Below are positions 25,082-34,779 of a stretch of DNA of 64,000 nt, piece after piece. This stretch comes from Myxococcales bacterium (GTDB lineage Bacteria > Myxococcota_A > Polyangia > Fen-1088): the NCBI GenBank assembly GCA_022184915.1, contig JAGTJU010000002.1, positions 558,001 through 622,000 of the forward strand, given 5' to 3'. The position numbers and the translations under genes were made by a program. Each line of letters starts with the position of its first letter. The first letter of the stretch is position 1. The notes under the pieces were generated by a model that was given only the letters and a program-made list of their open reading frames with translations, did no database searches and was not told the origin of the DNA.

Positions 25082-27757
25082 GCGACATCAGGCTCACGTA
25101 GAGGGTGAAAGTCTCGCTTTCTTCCTCCAAAAGAGGAATCGCGCGCATGGATTCGAGCAGGCTGCCTCCGTCGGGCAGGGGAGCCACGAAGGAATACTCG
25201 CTGACGTTCCCTGCCCGGGCGTTCGCGAGGCGCTCCTCGAAGGCGAAGCGGTCGCCCTGCGCGAGCAGCACGCCGATCGAGGTTCCCACCAACCAGCGCC
25301 GGTCCCGCTGGAAGCGATCGGCGAACGGGTGGGTCGTGGCCACGATCTCCCCTGATCCGGTCAAGATGGCGGCCGCGATGCCGCTGGTGTCAAGGGTGCG
25401 GAGCAGCCGTTGCTTCAGGTCCACGGTGAGGCCGCTCTCGATGGTTGTGACGATGACCCCCCCTTGGCCTTCGTCACTGGCCTCGACGACGCTCACGTTG
25501 ACCGAGACCGTCTGATTCGCCCGGGCTTTGCACAAGAAGGAACTCGACCTCTGGGTTTTGAGGCTCTCCGTGCACGCGCGCAAGAGGGCGTCTGCATCCA
25601 ACCCGTGGTTGAGGTGTGAGAGGGGCCGTCCGATGTCGGCTTCCAAGAGGTGCATTTGCTGGCTCGCCATGGTGTTGAAGCGGCGGATGCGCAGCTTGTG
25701 GTCCATGAAGACGACGCCCACGTTGAGACCCGCCAGGAGCGTCTGAAGGTCGTAGTTCACGGTGGCGAGCTCTTCAACCTTCGCCTGAAACTCGGCATTC
25801 ACGGTGTGGAGCTCTTCGTTCACACTTTGAAGTTCCTCGTTGAGGCTTTTCAGCTCCTCGTTCGAGGAGAGGAGCTCTTCGTTCGTGCTCTGAAGCTCTT
25901 CGTTCGAGGTTTCGAGATCATGAACGACGTTGCCTAGCTCTTTGTTCGAGTTCTCGAGCGCCGCCTCGAGGCCCGAGATGCGTTCCCGGATCTCTTCGGG
26001 CAAAGACGGACTGGGAGCCTTGTCGCCTGGCTTGGGCACCAGGTTCTCCGGCACGAACACCGCCATGAGCGGCGCTTTGCCCCCTTCGCGCACCACGCGA
26101 CGAAACCTCAGCGTGACCCGCCTCAACCCCTCAGGCGCCTGGATGCCTACGTTTTCGTAGACCAGGTCGCTGGTGGCGCGCTCGAGCTTGTCCCAGTTTG
26201 CGGAGATCAGGATGGCGAGATCGGTGGGTACCAGCGCCCGCACGTCGAGGGTGGATTCGCCTTCGGGAATGCGCAGAAGGGGATCCAGATCGCCCTGCCG
26301 GAAGACCAGCTGCAGGTTCTCGTCCACGAGCAGGAAGGGAGGGACGAAGCCTTGCTGCAGCGCCAGGTGCGTGGCCGTGGTGAGCGGGGCAGGGTCTGTC
26401 TGGGTGCGGGCCATGGGCAAGGGACCCGGCGCGCGGCGGCTCGTTTGGTGAACGCGGAAGTTGGGTGACGGTGGTCGGGAGAGCGTCGAGGGGGCGCGCT
26501 TGCCACTCGAGCGGAAGATGCGCCAATTGTGGTCCAGTGTATCGAAGGCCACCTGATCGGAGGCGATGCTCTCGCTCGAGCCCAGCCAGAGCAGCCCGCC
26601 AGGCTTGAGAGAAAACGCGAAGGCCTCGGCAAGACGAGCCTGCACGTGATGCCGAAAGTAGATGAGCACGTTTCGGCATACGACGATGTCGATGTTCGAG
26701 AAGGGCGGGTCCCGAAGGGCGTTGTGTCGTGAAAAGAGAATGAGATCCCGCAGCGACTTCCGAACGACGAACGCGCCCTGCCCGTTGGGAACGAAATAGG
26801 TCTCGAGCACGTCGGGCGGCAGATCATGGGCGATGGTGGGGGGATAAATGCCGCGGCTGGCGGTCTCTACCGCGGTGCCGTTTACGTCCGTGGCAAAAAT
26901 GCGAAACCCGGCGTGTCCTTCGACCGCCGACACCACCTTGGTGCAGCGCGATTGCCACCGTGTAAGCCTCTTCGCCCGTCGAGCAGCCCGCGATCCACAC
27001 CCGCAGCGGGGCGGTTCCATTCGCCGCCACCAGCTCGCGAACGGCAGCCTGAAAGGCCGCGAGGGCAGGCGGGTCACGGAAGAACCGGGTGACCCCGATG
27101 AGCAGCTCACGCACGAGGTCCTGGCGTTCATGAGCGTCGACGGTGAGTTGCTCCGGGGCGACTTGGCCGAAGACTCGTCCTCACCCGAAGCGACCTGCAC
27201 GATGTGCTCGATGATGTCTTCGGGAGCCAGGATGAGGTCTGTCAGGCCTGCCTCGATCAGGCTCGAGGGCATGCCGTCGAAGGCGCAGGTCTCTGGATCC
27301 TGCGCCACGATGAGGCCACCACGCTGGCGTACCGCTTGGGCGCCGCGGGTCCCGTCCGAGCCCGTGCCCGAGAGACGCACACCGCACGCGGCCCGAGCTC
27401 TGTCGCCAGAGAACGAAAGAGAAGGTCGATGGGCAGCCGGAGCGCGCCGTCTCGCTCCTGAACCGCGACCCGAAGCTTGCCATCGCTCACCTCCACGGTG
27501 GTTTGAGGTTCGATGACGTAGACGTGGCGAGGCGCGATGGTCAGGCCGTCTTCGGCGCGCACCACGGCGAGGTCCGTGTGTTTGCCTACGAGCTCGGCCA
27601 CCATGCTGCGGTAGTCGGGCGAAAGGTGCTGAACAACCACAAACGCCAGCGGCGAGCCGATGTCGGCAGCGCCGAACATACGCGTGAGAGCCTCGAGACC
27701 TCCCCCCGCAGAGGCCCCAACACCAACGATGGAAACCGCTTTTTTGTGTGAGGACAT
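25071..27757 (-). pseudogene. CheB-CheR-PAS fusion gene broken by frameshifts
   Basis: Coding sense runs through three frame changes. The CheB methylesterase N-part (VGVGASAGG, VVVQHLSPDY) is in one frame to about 27380, where a doubled TG dinucleotide is the likely slip. CheB then continues in a second frame (RLSGTGSDGTRG) to about 27190. The CheR core begins in a third frame (LLIGVTRFFRDP, IAGCSTGEEAYTVAIAL) and returns to the second frame near 26935 (FRIFATDVNG, PFSNIDIVVCRNVLIYF). The helical CheR N-domain is missing between CheB and CheR. From 26930 to 25071 the frame is open: the end of CheR, a coiled coil of NEEL repeats, and PAS-like domains. Sequencing error could explain some shifts, but not the missing domain. 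Confidence 0.7.
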
Positions 27758-27929
27758 GGCCGCTGCTCCCAGCCGAAGATTTTTCCGATAGTCGCGCAGC
27801 GGCAGAAGAAGTGCAACGTTTTCGTAGCCTCGATCGTAGCCCTTCGTTACCAGCACCTAGCCCAGAGCAACCCGGTGGAGGCTGCCCGTTTCTTCCGCGT
27901 TTCGGGTAGAGCCGGGGCCCGAGCGGGGC

Positions 27930-28994
27930 CTACGAGCTCGCGTCGGGAGCCACTGACCGGGACGCGCGATGCCGTCGTCGAAGCGCCCAAACGAGGGCGA
28001 AGGGCAACGTGAAGAGAGCGCTTCCCGCAGGTCCGCGACCTGCCATCTGGCAAGCGCCGCTGGAAGATGCCCGTTCGTCGTCATCCGATGCGGCTTCCCC
28101 TCCGTCGTCGTCCGCTGGCGATGGCTGCGCGCTGGGGGCTTCAGGCCCGTCCTGGTCGTCTGCGGTCGAACCCCCTGCACCGCCGCCGCCACCCGTACCC
28201 CCGGAGCCTGGGGTCGCGCCGCCCTGACCATTGCCACCGGCGGCCTCATCGGGGTCGACGGGTTCCGTTCCGTCTTCGCCACCAGCGCCCGAGGCCCCGC
28301 CCGCGCCCGAGCTCGCGTCGGGCGCGGTTCCGGCGTCGGGTGCGGGCTTGCCGTCGTCGTTGGTGGGCGCTCCTGCATCCGGTGCCTCCACGGGCGCCCC
28401 GTCGTCGTGGTAGGTGAACACCCGCAAGGGGTCGGTGGCCGACTGGTTCGACCATTTGACCGCGATCTTCTTCTTGCCAAGGATCAACACCTCATCGAGT
28501 GGCGTCCAGCTTTGGGCCTCTTCCAGAGACCAACGGTTCGGCGCCGGAGCTTTTTTGTGCGTGGGGTTCGGCGCAAAGAGCGGGTTCGAAACGGCAAAGA
28601 GCCGATCGTCGGCGACGTAGCCGATGATCTCGCCCGTGAAGGCGATCTCCGCCTCGAGCGTGAGCCGCTCGCCGTTCTTCGAGGCTTTGTCGAAGTAAAT
28701 CATGTGGCTGTCCACCCGCTTGGCTCCCACCCCGATGGCGTCGAGGGTCTCGATGTTGTCCCACTTGTTGAGGCGTTGCACCTCGAGCTTGCCCGAAGGA
28801 ACCGTCACGCCCTGTCGCTCGTCGAAGCCCAGGATGCGCTGGTCCGAGCTTTCGATGGGGCCGTACCAGAAATTCGCAGCTTTCTGGAGGTTCTTCGAGG
28901 CCGCAAAGTCGATCCGGGCACGGGCCGCACGGGGCGCGCCCAGCGCGATGATGCCCACTGTCACGAATGCAAGACGACGGAGATGGGACTGCAT
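27930..28994 (-). CDS. Secreted protein with MYXO-CTERM tail
   Basis: A 354-residue protein with a signal peptide (LAFVTVGIIALGAPRAARA). The N-terminal half is a compact domain of unknown function (RIDFAASKNLQKAANFWYG, LNKWDNIETLDAIGVGAKR). It is followed by a long Asp/Ala/Gly linker and a sorting tail: Cys box GACQMAGRGP, a hydrophobic helix (LFTLPFALVWAL) and RRRHR. The start at MQSHLRR gives the signal peptide. It is divergent from the second matrixin gene, with 179 bases between them that should hold both promoters. Confidence 0.75.
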   Translation of the reverse strand: MQSHLRRLAFVTVGIIALGAPRAARARIDFAASKNLQKAANFWYGPIESSDQRILGFDERQGVTVPSGKLEVQRLNKWDNIETLDAIGVGAKRVDSHMIYFDKASKNGERLTLEAEIAFTGEIIGYVADDRLFAVSNPLFAPNPTHKKAPAPNRWSLEEAQSWTPLDEVLILGKKKIAVKWSNQSATDPLRVFTYHDDGAPVEAPDAGAPTNDDGKPAPDAGTAPDASSGAGGASGAGGEDGTEPVDPDEAAGGNGQGGATPGSGGTGGGGGAGGSTADDQDGPEAPSAQPSPADDDGGEAASDDDERASSSGACQMAGRGPAGSALFTLPFALVWALRRRHRASRSVAPDASS

Positions 28995-29173
28995 GATCTC
29001 GGGGCATCCTACCGCGACGGGCCGAGCCTGGGCATTGACGTAACTCAGCCGGGGCCGCCAGGCGAAAGGGGGGGATCCCGACTGATTCCGGGCGGTTTGC
29101 CGTCTGCTCGTCCTCGCAGGACGAGGACGCGCTGCCCCCATTTTCGGTCGAAGGCAACAGCGACGGTGTTATC

Positions 29174-30163
29174 TTGACCTCCTTGCTGCCGTTCAAGGGA
29201 GAGGGGACGAAACGGGCGGGCAGGGCCCGCGGCCTGTCGCGCGCCCGCCCGTTCCGGGGCGCTGCGGGCTTGGCGGGCTGTCTGTTGCTGGGCGTGCCCC
29301 TGGCGCCAGCGCACGCGTATGTCCGCAGCTTGACGAGCAAGACCCAGTTGCCCCTGTTCTGGCGGCACCCCTGTGTGCGGCTCACGCTGCTCGTCGACTC
29401 GCTACCCGGGGCGGTCAGCGCCGACCTGTTTCGGACGGCCGCCCGCGAGGCCGGGCGGGCTTGGAGCACCCCGCAGGTGGCGTGCACGAGAACCGACGTC
29501 TCGGTGGAGGATGACGAGCGCTCCCAGCGCTTCTCCGAGGCCGACGACGTCAACAGTCTCCAGTTTCTCCAGGAGTTCTGGGGACGGAACGCCCGTGATG
29601 CCAGCCAGCGCCGGCCTTACGACCCCTTCGCCCTGGCCATCACCTCCGTTTGGGCCAAGCCATCGACAGGCGAGATCACGGAGGCAGACATCGAGTTCAA
29701 TGGGCTCGGGCCCCCGTGGGGCGACCTGGAAGCAGACCCCGAAGCGGGGACCGATGGCAGCAGCCATGACCTTCAAAACGTGCTCACCCACGAGCTGGGG
29801 CACGTGCTTGGCCTCGATCACACCTGCGATGCGGGGGGGCAGACGAACTGGACCGATCACCGCGGCGACCCCGTCGGTGCGTGCCCGGCTCCTCCGGAAA
29901 CGGAGGGTCCCACGATGGTGGGAAGCATCCAACCGGGCGATCTGGCGCGCCGGACTTTGGAAGAGGACGAGCAATTGGCGATGTGCGATCTCTATCCTGC
30001 CGAGGGAGCGCCCAGTTGCCCGAAGCTCAGCCAGAACGCGGAGGGGGGCTGCGCCCTCGGCACGCGGCCCACGGGGCGCGGCGGAGCGCTTCCGTTCCTG
30101 AGCGCCGTTCTGTGGGCTGCTGCCTTCGCGTGGAGACGCAAGCGGAAAAAAGCCCGCTTCTGA
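29174..30163 (+). CDS. Second matrixin-like metalloprotease with MYXO-CTERM tail
   Basis: A 329-residue secreted protease. A signal peptide (AAGLAGCLLLGVPLAPAHA) precedes the catalytic domain. The zinc motif is HELGHVLGLDH (His206, Glu207, His210, His216), the full matrixin consensus. Its Met turn is probably in PTMVGSIQPG. The tail is Cys box GGCALGTRPTG, a hydrophobic helix (LPFLSAVLWAAAFAW) and RRKRKK. It lacks the Cys-rich modules of the first matrixin. No ATG or GTG precedes the signal peptide in frame, so the start is assumed to be the TTG at 29174. A protein lysing prey or remodelling the surface is a reasonable guess. Confidence 0.8.
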   Translation: MTSLLPFKGEGTKRAGRARGLSRARPFRGAAGLAGCLLLGVPLAPAHAYVRSLTSKTQLPLFWRHPCVRLTLLVDSLPGAVSADLFRTAAREAGRAWSTPQVACTRTDVSVEDDERSQRFSEADDVNSLQFLQEFWGRNARDASQRRPYDPFALAITSVWAKPSTGEITEADIEFNGLGPPWGDLEADPEAGTDGSSHDLQNVLTHELGHVLGLDHTCDAGGQTNWTDHRGDPVGACPAPPETEGPTMVGSIQPGDLARRTLEEDEQLAMCDLYPAEGAPSCPKLSQNAEGGCALGTRPTGRGGALPFLSAVLWAAAFAWRRKRKKARF

Positions 30164-30522
30164 CTTGTCCCCGCAGCGAAACGCTTCGCAGGCTCCGGCC
30201 AGCCGATCGACGTTCGCACGGCGTCCGTGTTTCCGATGGAAGCGCGCGGCGTGATCCGAAACGCGATCGCAATCGGGCGCTCTAACCCAAGTCGCACCAA
30301 CCGCATCGACGCTCTCGAGTCCAGGCCGTCGAAGTCGATCCGACCGGAATCGAGGCACGCGTGTTTCCAATCTCGTAGCGATTGTAAGTTCCTCGTCTCT
30401 GAATCGGACAACCGCGATACGCAGAATTCACGTTCGCGTTCGAACGTCTGAAACGGTCAGCCGGATATGAAAGAGCCCAGGCACAGGACCTATCGAAAAC
30501 CCCTACATAGGATTGAGACTTC
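30164..30522 (+). promoter_or_regulatory. Leader region upstream of the first urt/fmd operon
   Basis: This 359-base gap has no convincing coding sequence. It should contain the operon promoter, since the operon genes are closely spaced. An aggatt ribosome site lies at about 30509-30514, ten bases before the ATG. A clear GG-N10-GC sigma-54 element was looked for and not found. Confidence 0.5.
30430..30447. repeat. Inverted repeat, candidate operator of the urt/fmd operon
   Basis: Seven-base arms acgttcg and cgaacgt flank a 4-base centre, 76 bases before the urtA start. The position and symmetry fit a regulator-binding site; which protein binds is unknown. Confidence 0.4.
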
Positions 30523-31767
30523 ATGAACAAAAGCCTTCACGTATTCGGTCGACGTGCATTGAGTTGCGGCCTTTCTTCCCTTGCCCTCGCGTTGGCCCTG
30601 CCAACGGGCGCATACGCCGCCGATTATCCCACCGCCAAGGTCAACACGACGGGTTTGGCAGTCACGGACACCGAGGTGGTGGTGGGGCAGCTTCACAGCG
30701 CCACGGGCACCATGGCGATCAGTGAAACGGGCTCCATCCAGGCCGAACGCCTCGCCATCGACGAGATTAACGCCGCGGGGGGAATCCTCGGTCGCAAAAT
30801 CAAGATCATTCAGGAGGACGGCGCGAGCGATTGGCCGAACTTCGCTGAAAAATCGAAGAAACTTCTGATTAGCGACAAGGTGGCGGCCGTGTTCGGTTGC
30901 TGGACCTCCGCCTCCCGCAAAGCCGTTCTCCCCGTTTTCGAGAAAGAAAACGGTCTGCTCTACTACCCCACCTTCTACGAAGGTCTCGAGCAGTCCAAGA
31001 ACGTGTTTTACACGGGACAAGAAGCCACGCAGCAGATCCTTGCTGGTCTCGACTGGTTGGTAAAGGAGAAGAAGGCAAAGACCTTCTTCCTCATTGGTTC
31101 TGACTACATCTGGCCCCGTACCTCCAACAAGATTGCCCGCAAGCACATCGAGAACGTGCTCAAGGGGACCGTGGTGGGCGAAGAGTACTACCCCCTGGGT
31201 CACACCCAGTTCGGGTCGCTCATCAACAAGATCAAGCTGAAGAAGCCTGACGCCATCTACGCGATCGTGGTCGGCGGCAGCAACGTGTCCTTCTACAAGC
31301 AGCTCAAGGCGGCCGGTGTGACCTCGGCCAAGCAGACGCTGCTCACGATCTCCGTTACGGAGGACGAAATGCTCGGTATCGGTGGCGAAAACGTGGAGGG
31401 GTTCTATGCCGCGATGAAGTACTTCCAGTCTCTCGACAACCCCAACAACAAGGAGTTCGTCAAGAAGTTCAAGGCCAAGTACGGCAAAGACGCGGTCATC
31501 GGCGACGTGACCCAGGCTGCTTACCTCGGACCGTGGCTGTGGAAGGCCGCAGTCGAGAAGGCCGGCAGCTTCGACGTGGACAAGGTGGTTGCAGCATCGC
31601 CGAACATCGAGCTGAAAACAGCCCCCGAGGGCTACGTGAAGATTCACCCGAATCATCACCTCTGGAGCAAGCTTCGAGTTGGGCAAGCACTCGCCAACGG
31701 ACAGTTCAAGGTGCTCTACGAGTCTGACCTCATCGAGCCAAATCCCTTTCCCAAGGGCTATCAATAA
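30523..31767 (+). CDS. Amide/urea ABC transporter substrate-binding protein (UrtA/FmdD-like)
   Basis: A 414-residue periplasmic binding protein with a signal peptide (SLALALALPTGAYAA). The mature part is of the urea/short-chain-amide branch of the branched-chain-amino-acid binding family: GQLHSATGTMAISETG, AIDEINAAGGILGRKI, FGCWTSASRKAVLPVFE, LLYYPTFYEGLE, SDYIWPRTSNKIA. The conserved E-G-x-x-x-S pattern and the gene order with formamidase point to formamide or a related amide as ligand. It is the first gene of a seven-gene cluster (urtABCDE, fmdA, fmdB). A second, divergent paralogue lies at 49726-51123. Confidence 0.88.
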   Translation: MNKSLHVFGRRALSCGLSSLALALALPTGAYAADYPTAKVNTTGLAVTDTEVVVGQLHSATGTMAISETGSIQAERLAIDEINAAGGILGRKIKIIQEDGASDWPNFAEKSKKLLISDKVAAVFGCWTSASRKAVLPVFEKENGLLYYPTFYEGLEQSKNVFYTGQEATQQILAGLDWLVKEKKAKTFFLIGSDYIWPRTSNKIARKHIENVLKGTVVGEEYYPLGHTQFGSLINKIKLKKPDAIYAIVVGGSNVSFYKQLKAAGVTSAKQTLLTISVTEDEMLGIGGENVEGFYAAMKYFQSLDNPNNKEFVKKFKAKYGKDAVIGDVTQAAYLGPWLWKAAVEKAGSFDVDKVVAASPNIELKTAPEGYVKIHPNHHLWSKLRVGQALANGQFKVLYESDLIEPNPFPKGYQ

Positions 31768-31838
31768 GTCGGTAGTGGAAGCGTTTCGGGGGTGTGAGGG
31801 GTTCGGTATCGGTTAACCAATAAGGAGACGACGATCGC

Positions 31839-32762
31839 ATGGATTCGCTGTCAATGTCAGAGCTCTGGGCCATCTTCGTGATGCAGAGCTTTAACGGGCT
31901 GAGTTCGTTTAGTGTCTTGCTGCTGATGGCGCTCGGTTTGGCCATCATCTTCGGGCAAATGGGGGTGATTAACATGGCCCACGGTGAGTTTCTCACCATC
32001 GGTGCCTATACCACCTTCGTCCTGTCCGAGGTAAGCCAGCGGTGGATGCCCTGGATGCAAGGCTCATACTTCATCCTGGCGGTCGTCGTTTCCTTCTTCA
32101 TTGCGGCTTCGGTTGGTCTGCTGGTGGAGCATCTGATGATTCGCCACCTGTACCGCCGACCGCTGGACACCTTGCTGGCCACGTGGGGGTTGAGCCTCAT
32201 CATGCAGCAGGTGTTCCGGTCGGTGTTCGGTGCCAAGGAGGTGAGCGCTACGCTTCCCGATTGGCTCATGGGCTCCGTGCAGCCCACCGAATCGATCGAC
32301 ATTCCCATCAACGGCCTGCTCGTCATGGGCCTGACGCTCCTGATGACCGCAGGGGTCTTTGTGGGGCTGTTCAAGACGCGCTGGGGTGTGTGGGTACGCG
32401 CCACCACTCAGAACCGCGTCATGGCGGGCGCGGCGGGCATCAACACGCGCAGAATCGACAAGTATACCTTTGCGCTGGGATGCGGCTTGGCCGGGGTGGC
32501 GGGTGCAGCCTTCACGACCATCGGCTCCACAGGTCCCACCAGCGGCTCTCTCTACATCGTGGATACGTTCCTCGTGGTGGTGTTCGGTGGCGCCGAGAGC
32601 TTGGTCGGAACCATCGCTTCCGCCTTCAGCATCGCCCAGGCCCAGTCGACCTCGGAGTTCTTCCTCACGGGGTCTACCGCCAAGGTCCTGACCCTGCTGG
32701 CAGTCATTCTCATTCTCATGCTCAGGCCGCACGGTCTGTTCAGCATCCGCGTTCGGAGGTGA
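31839..32762 (+). CDS. urtB: Urea/amide ABC transporter permease UrtB (short form)
   Basis: A 307-residue polytopic permease of the LivH/UrtB type. Recognisable segments: LLMALGLAIIFGQMGVINMAHGE, the family's hallmark membrane loop, and LIRHLYRRPLDTLLATWG-like and FVVVFGGAESLVGT-like stretches. Unlike its paralogue at 51172 it has no N-terminal periplasmic extension. A ribosome site aaggag lies 11 bases before the ATG. It pairs with UrtC to form the membrane channel. Confidence 0.92.
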   Translation: MDSLSMSELWAIFVMQSFNGLSSFSVLLLMALGLAIIFGQMGVINMAHGEFLTIGAYTTFVLSEVSQRWMPWMQGSYFILAVVVSFFIAASVGLLVEHLMIRHLYRRPLDTLLATWGLSLIMQQVFRSVFGAKEVSATLPDWLMGSVQPTESIDIPINGLLVMGLTLLMTAGVFVGLFKTRWGVWVRATTQNRVMAGAAGINTRRIDKYTFALGCGLAGVAGAAFTTIGSTGPTSGSLYIVDTFLVVVFGGAESLVGTIASAFSIAQAQSTSEFFLTGSTAKVLTLLAVILILMLRPHGLFSIRVRR

Positions 32763-32765
32763 ACG

Positions 32766-33977
32766 ATGTCATCGGAAACCAAGACTAACGCGAGCCCCCT
32801 TGGGAAGCTGCTCGCATTCGCCCAGGCGAACCGAGAGCTGACGAGCTTCCTGGTGCTCTCGGCCCTGCTGCTCGTGCTCTTTCCCCTCACCATGGGAATC
32901 TTCCGGCTCAACCTGGTCGGAAAGTACTTGACCTACGCGTTCGTGGCTCTGGGGTTGGTGATCTGCTGGGGCTACGGAGGCATTCTCAGCCTCGGCCAGG
33001 GCGTGTTCTTCGGTCTTGGCGGCTACTGCATGGCCATGTTCCTCAAGCTCGAGGCCTCGGACCCGCAGAGCACGTCGATCCAGTCGACCCCCGGCATCCC
33101 CGACTTCATGGACTGGAACCAGCTCACGGCGCTGCCCGGGTTCTGGAAGCCGTTCCAGAGCCTGTGGGCAACCTTCATTGCGGTGCCTCTGATACCCGCG
33201 CTGCTCGCCCTGCTGGTGAGCGTGGCCATGTTCAAGCGGCGCGTGGGCGGTGTGTACTTCGCCATCATCACGCAGGCCGTGGCAGCCATCCTCTCGATTC
33301 TGATCATCGGGCAGCAGGGCTACACGGGCGGCGTCAACGGGATCACGGACCTCAAGACCCTCAAGGGCTGGGACATCCGCTCCGACAGCGCCAAGTACAT
33401 CCTTTACTTCGCGAACGCCTTCTTGCTCTTGGCGGGCGTGTGGGTCAGCTCCCGCATGCTTAAGAGCAAGGTGGGTCGCCTGCTCTTGGCCATGCGCGAC
33501 CGAGAGGACCGGGTTCGATTCTCGGGCTACGACGTCGCCAACTTGAAGACCTTCGCGTTCGTCTTCGCGGCCGTTCTGTCGGCCATCGGGGGGGCCATGT
33601 TCACCCTGCAGGTGGGCTTCATGTCACCCTCCTTCGTGGGAATCGTGCCCAGCATCGAGATGGTCATCTGCGCCGCGGTAGGAGGCAGGGACTCGGTTTT
33701 CGGGGCGGTGTACGGAACGCTGCTCGTGAACTTCGGGAAGACCTTCTTTTCCGAGATCTTCCCGGAGCTGTGGCTCTTCATGATCGGCGCCCTTTTCATA
33801 GGTGTCGTCATGGTGTTTCCGAACGGCCTCGCCGGTCTCAATCGCCAAAAGGTGATGGGCGCCTGGGAGGGGTTGAGGACCTTGGTCTCGAAGGTCCGCG
33901 GACGAAACAAGGGGACGCCCCTCCTGCCCGACGGCTCGGCCGTGGCGGGTGGCGCGACGCTAAAGAACGACCTGTGA
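32766..33977 (+). CDS. urtC: Urea/amide ABC transporter permease UrtC
   Basis: A 403-residue LivM/UrtC-type permease with about ten membrane segments. Typical parts: WGYGGILSLGQGVFFGLGGY, GVYFAIITQAVAAILS, GYTGGVNGITDLKTL, AMRDREDRVRFSGYDVAN and SIEMVICAAVGGRDS. It begins three bases after the urtB stop, so it is in the same operon. It works as the second channel subunit. Confidence 0.92.
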   Translation: MSSETKTNASPLGKLLAFAQANRELTSFLVLSALLLVLFPLTMGIFRLNLVGKYLTYAFVALGLVICWGYGGILSLGQGVFFGLGGYCMAMFLKLEASDPQSTSIQSTPGIPDFMDWNQLTALPGFWKPFQSLWATFIAVPLIPALLALLVSVAMFKRRVGGVYFAIITQAVAAILSILIIGQQGYTGGVNGITDLKTLKGWDIRSDSAKYILYFANAFLLLAGVWVSSRMLKSKVGRLLLAMRDREDRVRFSGYDVANLKTFAFVFAAVLSAIGGAMFTLQVGFMSPSFVGIVPSIEMVICAAVGGRDSVFGAVYGTLLVNFGKTFFSEIFPELWLFMIGALFIGVVMVFPNGLAGLNRQKVMGAWEGLRTLVSKVRGRNKGTPLLPDGSAVAGGATLKNDL

Positions 33978-33992
33978 CCCAAGGAGACTCTG

Positions 33993-34739
33993 ATGGATCT
34001 GGTCAATAACTTCGTGCTCTCGGTAGAGAGCCTCACGGTGTCCTTCGATGGGTTCAAGGCCGTTGACGATGTGTCCGTTTACGTTGAGCGAGACGAGGTC
34101 CGCGCGATCATCGGCCCCAACGGAGCCGGAAAAACGACGGTGCTGGACCTCATTTCGGGACGAACCCGGGCTTCGGGTGGAAGCGTGAAGTTCAAGGGTA
34201 TCGAGCTGCGGGGCATGCGTGAGCACGAGATCGTGCGTGCAGGGGTGGGTCGAAAGTTCCAGACGCCCTCGGTGTTCGAGTCCCTCACCGTCTTTGAGAA
34301 CCTGGAGATGTCCTACCCCAAGGGGCGTGGGGCGCTCAGCGCCTGGATGTTTCGCCGAACACCACAAGTCATCGCCAAGGTGGAGGAGGTGGCGGAGGTC
34401 ATCGATCTCAAGGACAAGCTCCACGAGGAGGCAGGGCTACTCAGCCATGGTCAAAAACAGTGGCTCGAGATCGGGATGCTGCTCATCCAGGACCCGATGT
34501 TGATGATGCTGGATGAACCCGTGGCTGGCATGAGCGTGGGTGAGCGAGAGAGAACCGCCGAGCTTCTCGGCCGGATCAGCAAGGGGCGCGCTCTACTCGT
34601 GGTGGAGCACGACATGGAGTTCGTGGCCCGGATCGCCAGCCGGGTGACCGTGCTGCACCAAGGGAAGTGGTTGGCCGAAGGGAAAATGGAGACGGTGCAA
34701 AAAGATCCCAAGGTCATCGAAGTGTACCTGGGCCACTGA
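33993..34739 (+). CDS. urtD: Urea/amide ABC transporter ATPase UrtD
   Basis: A 248-residue ATPase. Walker A is GPNGAGKTTVLDL, the signature region is LLSHGQKQWLEIGMLL and Walker B is LMMLDEPVAGMS. The switch His follows in VVEHDMEFV. The LSHGQKQWLEI form of the signature is typical of UrtD. It powers the UrtBC channel with UrtE. It lies 15 bases after urtC. Confidence 0.93.
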   Translation: MDLVNNFVLSVESLTVSFDGFKAVDDVSVYVERDEVRAIIGPNGAGKTTVLDLISGRTRASGGSVKFKGIELRGMREHEIVRAGVGRKFQTPSVFESLTVFENLEMSYPKGRGALSAWMFRRTPQVIAKVEEVAEVIDLKDKLHEEAGLLSHGQKQWLEIGMLLIQDPMLMMLDEPVAGMSVGERERTAELLGRISKGRALLVVEHDMEFVARIASRVTVLHQGKWLAEGKMETVQKDPKVIEVYLGH

Positions 34740-34779
34740 ATTCCCTGGACCCACGCCTTAAACGGAGAACGCCAGAAAC

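Noticed and set aside
30164-30522. Possible sigma-54 promoter before the first urt operon
   Set aside because: No GG-N10-GC pair with the right flanking bases could be found.
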